Shown piece by piece: positions 7,001-10,043 of a stretch of 10,043 nt of DNA. Position numbers and translations under genes: made by a program. Each line of letters opens with the position of its first letter. The stretch's first letter is position 1. The stretch lies in contig JAJRQS010000251.1 in the NCBI GenBank assembly GCA_024280135.1, forward strand, positions 1 to 10,043, in the 5' to 3' direction. Below the pieces are notes generated by a model. That model had not been told where the DNA came from and searched no databases. It saw only the letters and a list, made by a program, of their open reading frames with translations. The DNA is from Bacteroidota bacterium (GTDB lineage Bacteria > Bacteroidota > Bacteroidia > Chitinophagales > Saprospiraceae).

Positions 7001-7542
7001 CGGAGCAAACGATAGCTTCTTTTATGAGTTTTCAGACCAGTTCTATACCTGCCGAGTTTACTAAAAAGTCTTGGATTGCCTATTTGAAGCAAAAAGGAAA
7101 GGGGCATTCTTTCTCAACCGCAGAATTAAATGAACTCAAAGACATCGCTTTGACCTGCCCTGAATTGGGTAGTTCTGTTGTCCATTTTGCTTCTGCTATT
7201 TATAGTGGCATGACGGAGATTCCTTTGCCTGTCAGTGCCTGTGAAGAAGATACGAAGAATGGTAAGATTGAATTTAAGGGTTCAAATACAGTTCAGTCAA
7301 ATAGTGATTTTGCTTTGTATCCAAACCCAGGTAGGAATGAGTTGAACATTTCTGTTAACCACGAATTAACTTATCGAGTGGAGATTATGACCCTTACGGG
7401 TAAAAAAATGCGCACACAAACTTCTTCGGAGTTACAAACTTCTATCAATACTTCTTCATTATCAGAAGGTATGTATATGATACATGTATTTAGTGAAGAT
7501 GGACAATTAAACAGCACGATGCGCTGGATTAAGTCTAAATAA
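4033..7542 (+). CDS. Large exported protein: PKD domain, parallel beta-helix, T9SS type A sorting domain
   Basis: From the ATG at 4033 the protein has 1169 residues; a TTG at 4024 and an out-of-frame ATG at 3978 are alternative starts. A signal peptide is clear: basic start (FRIRLPH), hydrophobic FLIVFLLMFSMIL (residues 9-21), and a likely cut after about residue 25. A PKD-type fold follows with DFGDG at 68-72. From about 300 to 800, Asn/Gly-rich beta-strand repeats, beginning near LWRGVEVYD (about 325-333), indicate a right-handed parallel beta-helix, as in polysaccharide-binding or adhesive surface proteins. Residues about 850-1000 are predicted helical and rich in Gln (QLTLLTQQQQLYQ). The C-terminal about 77 residues (from FALYPNPG, 1093) are a type A sorting domain, which directs export through the type IX system and usually attachment to the cell surface. 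No catalytic motif is recognised. Adhesion or binding is inference. It probably shares a transcript with the next gene. Confidence 0.88.
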   Translation: MFRIRLPHFLIVFLLMFSMILTTEASVTSAKPEVKSCPYTMAPVDQPCTYRFFLNSAIPDPLFGFSLDFGDGTVLTSGIVSPLNSFINNSAGSYTTGYWSNIYHVYQTDGVFTPTLNFSYIDNNGSFVEVSCTFDVIDVKACDTSKECDFTATAKVECARLSIDITTNSTVLQAHKYIIKNGSDVIQIINTSAGSVNIALENVNLCSGTLEVIHEIYGPKGEIVCSSSQFVDVPNGIYIGNLDCFPIELAYITGPGKLLPNSGYSGGCPLYITGELIINEDYYFDYSTLFFGDAAGMTIKKTSPVPPSVELSAENTVMTSACEVLWRGVEVYDNTKIDMDVSSIDNALYAIRAINTDPMVSVPPQMELTGVTFSNNFVGILAVDGAIGLDTDKFTGNTFNGGVLHKLGGQACPSGLVSILSNTPIGERAYAGIYIDGHGDNNLGAQIHLKPNTYNTFAGLSVGIGSRNADCTIQSCTFGFIDNFGYGGLPDVDAGHGIDFNYGSGGRKLTVTDCFFRTVRRGIVANSLAGSTTDVTIHNNDMINMGGGISINSDNGVNSEGQPWSGDFNTVSILDNDIALEQQFYSEGGVGIFIKDHTNSFSRYFIDDNTITSNSENSIGIWMLTAEGNPSGFVGSDPDLINNIAHGNLIVMNKRGSGIVQQLTPFMSTLHNDITLHHESGFGIDARGVQIPISSAWLSVFRCNTVEDVSATTNGWSQAYSFNSIAYPDINNNRSINATVGMQFRGVCANSFIRQNKMGIPGGSMRRGLSYSYAFTGPQYSTGNRWFGTFTEAGARNSGPLTGSIYFVAAGDNQHPGSIEPSFGWFLGGAHTEIEHCAEVEEDNSLPIMGLTDYEYQYMVDNSNMGHAGLDWDFRTHILSVILDSIELLNDPVVQNFYSDPNNVEILSMMDLKSEAKAVFDYNTDVIAAILEQISYTEASIATLDASLALDPTNTTLQLQRSQQLTLLTQQQQLYQNIWNATLVNISNSAEQTIASFMSFQTSSIPAEFTKKSWIAYLKQKGKGHSFSTAELNELKDIALTCPELGSSVVHFASAIYSGMTEIPLPVSACEEDTKNGKIEFKGSNTVQSNSDFALYPNPGRNELNISVNHELTYRVEIMTLTGKKMRTQTSSELQTSINTSSLSEGMYMIHVFSEDGQLNSTMRWIKSK

Positions 7543-7543
7543 T

Positions 7544-7588
7544 TTTTAATATAACCATGGGGAGTGCTCGTCACTCCCCATATTAAAA
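7544..7588 (+). other. Strong intercistronic hairpin between the two surface-protein genes
   Basis: ATGGGGAGTG (7557-7566) and CACTCCCCAT (7572-7581) form a perfect 10-bp GC-containing stem with a 5-nt loop. An outer stem TTTTAAT (7544-7550)/ATTAAAA (7582-7588) can extend it past a one-sided 6-nt bulge. It begins just after the upstream stop codon (7540-7542) and ends 9 nt before the next ATG (7598). No clean T-run follows, so it may be a partial terminator, an RNA-processing or stabilising element, or a control on translation of the second gene. Confidence 0.65.
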
Positions 7589-7597
7589 TTATCAACT

Positions 7598-9859
7598 ATG
7601 AAAAAGACAATTCTTTTTGTAATATTAGTTTTTTTGTCAGGTGCATTGGTCGCACAAAAGATAAATAGTCAGTGGGTTTTTGGCTGGGATGACAAGGGAA
7701 TAGAACATATATTTAGTGATTTTAACACCAATCCGCCAAGTTTGAGTGTGATAACTAGTTCAACACCGATATATGCCCCAATGGCGAGTATTAGTAATGA
7801 ACAAGGGGAACTATTGTTTTATGCTTCTAGCCGTGAGGTATTGGATAGAAATGGGGATTTGATGGAAGGAGCAACGGGTATTTCCCCCAATATGACTTTA
7901 TTATTCGATTCCTTGGGTGTTTATCCGCCCAAAACTGGGAATATGATTATTCATGGTTTTTATGTGCTCCCTGGATTTGATAATCCTAATATTTATTATT
8001 TATTTTCTTTGGATCGAGGGTATGAGTTTTTTGGAGGTGCAGTGGATTATTATAAAATCAGTTTATATTATTCTATTATTGATATGTCCCAAAACAATGG
8101 CCTTGGAAAAGTGACAGAAAAGAATATTCCCGTGTATGTTTCAGATGTTTTCACTTCAGGGTATCAATTAGGGCCTGCTGTGCGACACGCCAATGGTCGA
8201 GATTGGTGGATTCTGACTAATGAGACTTCCACTAATAATTGGCATCGAATACTTTTTACCCCAACAGGTATTGATGACGACTTTGAGCCTTATAAGGTTG
8301 AAGGTCCTATAGAATTGCCGCCGGGGACTGATGAGGCTCAAATTGCGGCGCGTGAATTTTCTCAAGATGGCAGTAAGTGTGCAATATCAGGAGGGCATTC
8401 CGCTTGGGTGTATGATTTTGATCGTTGTACGGGCTTATTGAGTAACCCCGTTCGACTCTTTGAGGATCCAGATTATAGCTTTACGCATGATGTTTGTTTT
8501 TCAGATAATAATCGATATTTATATATGGCTCATGGGGATCAATCTGACGACCAAGGTAAGTATAATTTGTTTTTAAAGCGATTTGATTTATGGAGTGATG
8601 ATCCGAGTAATGATTTTGAAATTATAGTGGATAGACATAGTGATCTATACCCATTGGGTGCGATCGTGCGCTTTCCATCAGGCCAACTTGGACTGGCTGG
8701 GGATAGCTTTACGAATAGGTACATGCATTCCATACCTTATCCGGAGGATGAACAAGTAGTGATTGATACGCAGTTCATACAATGGGATTTTGAGCCTTTG
8801 CTCTTTGGACTGAATCATCTATACCGCCCCAACTACTACCTAGGACCCATAGACAATTCCTCCTGCGATACCCTCGGTATAGACAATAATCCACTTGCGC
8901 ATTGGCGGTACGATCGTCGAGTAGATCCCTTTGAGATAAAGTATGTGGATTTAACCTATTACGAACCTACTTTTTGGTCTTGGGATTTTGGAGATGGGGA
9001 AGAGAGTACAGAGCAACATCCCGTACATCAATATGCGACAGAGGGGATATATGAAGTCTGCCTCATCGTAGGGAATGAATATTCGTCCGACACCTTATGC
9101 AAGGAAGTAGTGATAGGCGACCAACTCACCGTAAGCATCGAAGCAAGTATGGTTACAAGCTGCGCCCCCACGGAGGTGACATATCATGCTGCGACGGTAG
9201 AAGCCACGAGTGTGCATTGGACATTTGAAGGCGGTACGCCAGCGGAGTCGGATAGTCCAGATGTGGTGGTGACGTACGAAGCAGCAGGTACTTATGAAGC
9301 CCTACTGACAGCTACAGGAAGCTTTGGAGATAAGACAGATAGTCATAATATCACCATCCAAGCCCCACCAATAGCGGACTATACTTTTTCGGTATCGGAT
9401 TTGACGATTACGACAGAAAATACATCGAAAGAAGCGACGAGTTATTTATGGGATTTTGGAGATGGAATGACAGATACGGTTACTAATCCGACGCATATTT
9501 ATGCGAGTCCGGGGTTGTTTGATATTATATTAATAGTAAATAATGCTTGTGGTCAAGACACCCTCATTCGGACGCTGTTGATTACAGATACGGAGGAGAT
9601 TGGTTTGTCGATTGATTACAGTCTTTCACCCAATCCTAGTGATGGATTGTTTACCTTGCAATTTGGGCAAGTATTAAAAGCTTCACTAGACATCACGATT
9701 TATAATATCCTAGGACAAGTCATTTTGCGCAAGCGTCTAAAAGTAGGACAGCGAGAAATGGAAATAGATTTAACAAAAGAAGCTAGCGGTACTTATTTCT
9801 ATCGGTTAACTCATAAAGGGAAAGTCGGTTTTGGAAAGTTAGTTGTGGATAGGGAGTAG
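7598..9859 (+). CDS. Exported PKD-domain protein with T9SS type A sorting domain
   Basis: The 753-aa product starts with a textbook signal peptide (KKTILFVILVFLSGALVA, residues 2-19, cut before Gln20). Residues about 25-400 are Trp/Tyr/Asp-rich beta-strand repeats, including REFSQDGSKCAISG (about 250-263) and CFSDNNRYLYMAHG; these resemble the blades of WD40/PD40-like propellers. Three PKD or PKD-like modules follow: WDFGDG at 462-467, a variant WTFEGGTP at 541-548, and WDFGDG at 618-623. The C-terminal about 80 residues (from LSPNPSDG, 676, through YNILGQVI to the end) are a type A sorting domain for the type IX secretion system. The protein is therefore secreted or anchored on the cell surface, probably binding protein or glycan; the ligand is unknown. 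It is preceded by the companion surface gene and a hairpin, and followed by a terminator. The DNA for residues about 420-600 is markedly richer in GC than the first half. Confidence 0.88.
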   Translation: MKKTILFVILVFLSGALVAQKINSQWVFGWDDKGIEHIFSDFNTNPPSLSVITSSTPIYAPMASISNEQGELLFYASSREVLDRNGDLMEGATGISPNMTLLFDSLGVYPPKTGNMIIHGFYVLPGFDNPNIYYLFSLDRGYEFFGGAVDYYKISLYYSIIDMSQNNGLGKVTEKNIPVYVSDVFTSGYQLGPAVRHANGRDWWILTNETSTNNWHRILFTPTGIDDDFEPYKVEGPIELPPGTDEAQIAAREFSQDGSKCAISGGHSAWVYDFDRCTGLLSNPVRLFEDPDYSFTHDVCFSDNNRYLYMAHGDQSDDQGKYNLFLKRFDLWSDDPSNDFEIIVDRHSDLYPLGAIVRFPSGQLGLAGDSFTNRYMHSIPYPEDEQVVIDTQFIQWDFEPLLFGLNHLYRPNYYLGPIDNSSCDTLGIDNNPLAHWRYDRRVDPFEIKYVDLTYYEPTFWSWDFGDGEESTEQHPVHQYATEGIYEVCLIVGNEYSSDTLCKEVVIGDQLTVSIEASMVTSCAPTEVTYHAATVEATSVHWTFEGGTPAESDSPDVVVTYEAAGTYEALLTATGSFGDKTDSHNITIQAPPIADYTFSVSDLTITTENTSKEATSYLWDFGDGMTDTVTNPTHIYASPGLFDIILIVNNACGQDTLIRTLLITDTEEIGLSIDYSLSPNPSDGLFTLQFGQVLKASLDITIYNILGQVILRKRLKVGQREMEIDLTKEASGTYFYRLTHKGKVGFGKLVVDRE
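8981..8997 (+). repeat. 17-bp exact repeat, copy 1 (PKD core)
   Basis: The 17 bases encoding the PKD core WDFGDG are identical here and at 9449-9465, and a close variant (one mismatch over the last 15 bases) occurs in the upstream gene at about 4231-4247. Exact nucleotide identity in a protein motif may reflect module duplication or gene conversion. Confidence 0.6.
9449..9465 (+). repeat. 17-bp exact repeat, copy 2 (PKD core)
   Basis: This is the same 17-bp stretch as at 8981-8997, 468 bp downstream and in the same reading frame (468 is a multiple of 3). Recombination between the copies would delete 156 residues in frame, removing one PKD unit's worth and the variant module. Confidence 0.6.
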
Positions 9860-9910
9860 GTTTTTTGAGGAAATGTCCTATGGACGTTTATGTGCGCCTT
9901 GCGCGTTTAG

Positions 9911-9941
9911 GGACACGGAGTATATAAGTGTCCGTTTTTTT
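9911..9941 (+). terminator. Rho-independent terminator of the surface-protein operon
   Basis: GGACAC (9911-9916) pairs with GTGTCC (9928-9933) around an 11-nt loop, followed by G and seven Ts (9935-9941). It lies 52 bp after the stop codon at 9857-9859 and ends transcription of the two surface-protein genes. Smaller inverted repeats (GTCC/GGAC at 9875-9885, GCGC/GCGC at 9894-9904) precede it. Confidence 0.7.
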
Positions 9942-9963
9942 GTTAACTTAGCGAAAACCCCCA

Positions 9964-10043
9964 ATGGCCATGAACTTTCCTTACGATAAAGATACAGAAG
10001 AATATATGCTTTTATTTTTCGATGATTTAAACGAAAAGCAACG
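9964..10043 (+). CDS. Start of an unidentified gene, possibly ISAzo13-type transposase (partial)
   Basis: An open frame begins at ATG 9964 (or ATG 9970) and runs off the window after 26 codons: MAMNFPYDKDTEEYMLLFFD followed by DLNEKQ. The segment LFFDDLNEKQ (and a likely following Arg) resembles the N-terminal 'LNEK/ERxRR' region of ISAzo13-family transposases, but this is from memory and short. It could equally be an unrelated hypothetical protein. It lies 22 bp after the T-run of the preceding terminator. TAACTTAG (9944-9951) is a poor -7 candidate. Confidence 0.4.
   Translation, partial: MAMNFPYDKDTEEYMLLFFDDLNEKQ

Noticed and set aside
9944..9951. Promoter -7 element for the last partial gene
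   Set aside because: TAACTTAG deviates from TAnnTTTG and has no TTG at the correct distance upstream, so it is not reported as a feature.
1..10043. CRISPR array
   Set aside because: No regularly spaced repeats of 24-40 bp were seen; the repeats present are short and irregular.

Overview
The window most likely comes from a member of the Bacteroidota, probably of the Saprospiraceae or a related environmental lineage (the phylum is well supported, the family is a guess). The evidence is two long secreted proteins with type IX secretion (T9SS, type A) C-terminal sorting domains, PKD domains, AT-rich DNA, start codons without Shine-Dalgarno sites but with A/T-rich leaders, and promoters of the Bacteroidota type (TTG / TAnnTTTG) rather than the E. 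coli type.

Left part, minus strand (1-1758): a two-gene unit reading toward the left edge. An ABC-type AAA ATPase of the RloA/AbiLi kind is followed 8 bp later by the first 122 codons of an RloB-family protein, which runs off the window. The RloB fragment carries a TOPRIM-like acidic pattern (EGKTE and DKDD). This is a candidate phage-defence pair with its own promoter and an upstream 8-bp inverted repeat.

Middle (1850-3403, minus): a complete glycyl-tRNA synthetase of the single-chain alpha2 type (glyS), a housekeeping gene. It is followed by a 574-bp divergent intergenic region (to the ATG at 3978) with short direct repeats, a 14-bp perfect palindrome inside a candidate promoter, a small hairpin, and then a 20-codon leader ORF.

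Right part, plus strand (3978-9859): two consecutive genes for large exported proteins. The first has an N-terminal PKD domain, a long parallel beta-helix region, a glutamine-rich helical segment and a sorting domain. The second has a propeller-like N-terminal region, three PKD or PKD-like domains and a sorting domain. A strong hairpin lies between them and a rho-independent terminator follows the second, so they probably form a cell-surface or secreted-protein operon. A run of nine cytosines sits between an upstream ATG (3978) and the long reading frame of the first gene. Losing one C would fuse the two frames, so phase-variable expression is possible.

Right edge (9964-10043, plus): the first 26 codons of another gene, with a weak resemblance to the N-terminus of ISAzo13-type transposases.

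The two strands carry separate functions: defence and translation on the minus strand, surface proteins on the plus strand. The most noteworthy items are the RloA/RloB pair and the C9 frame switch.
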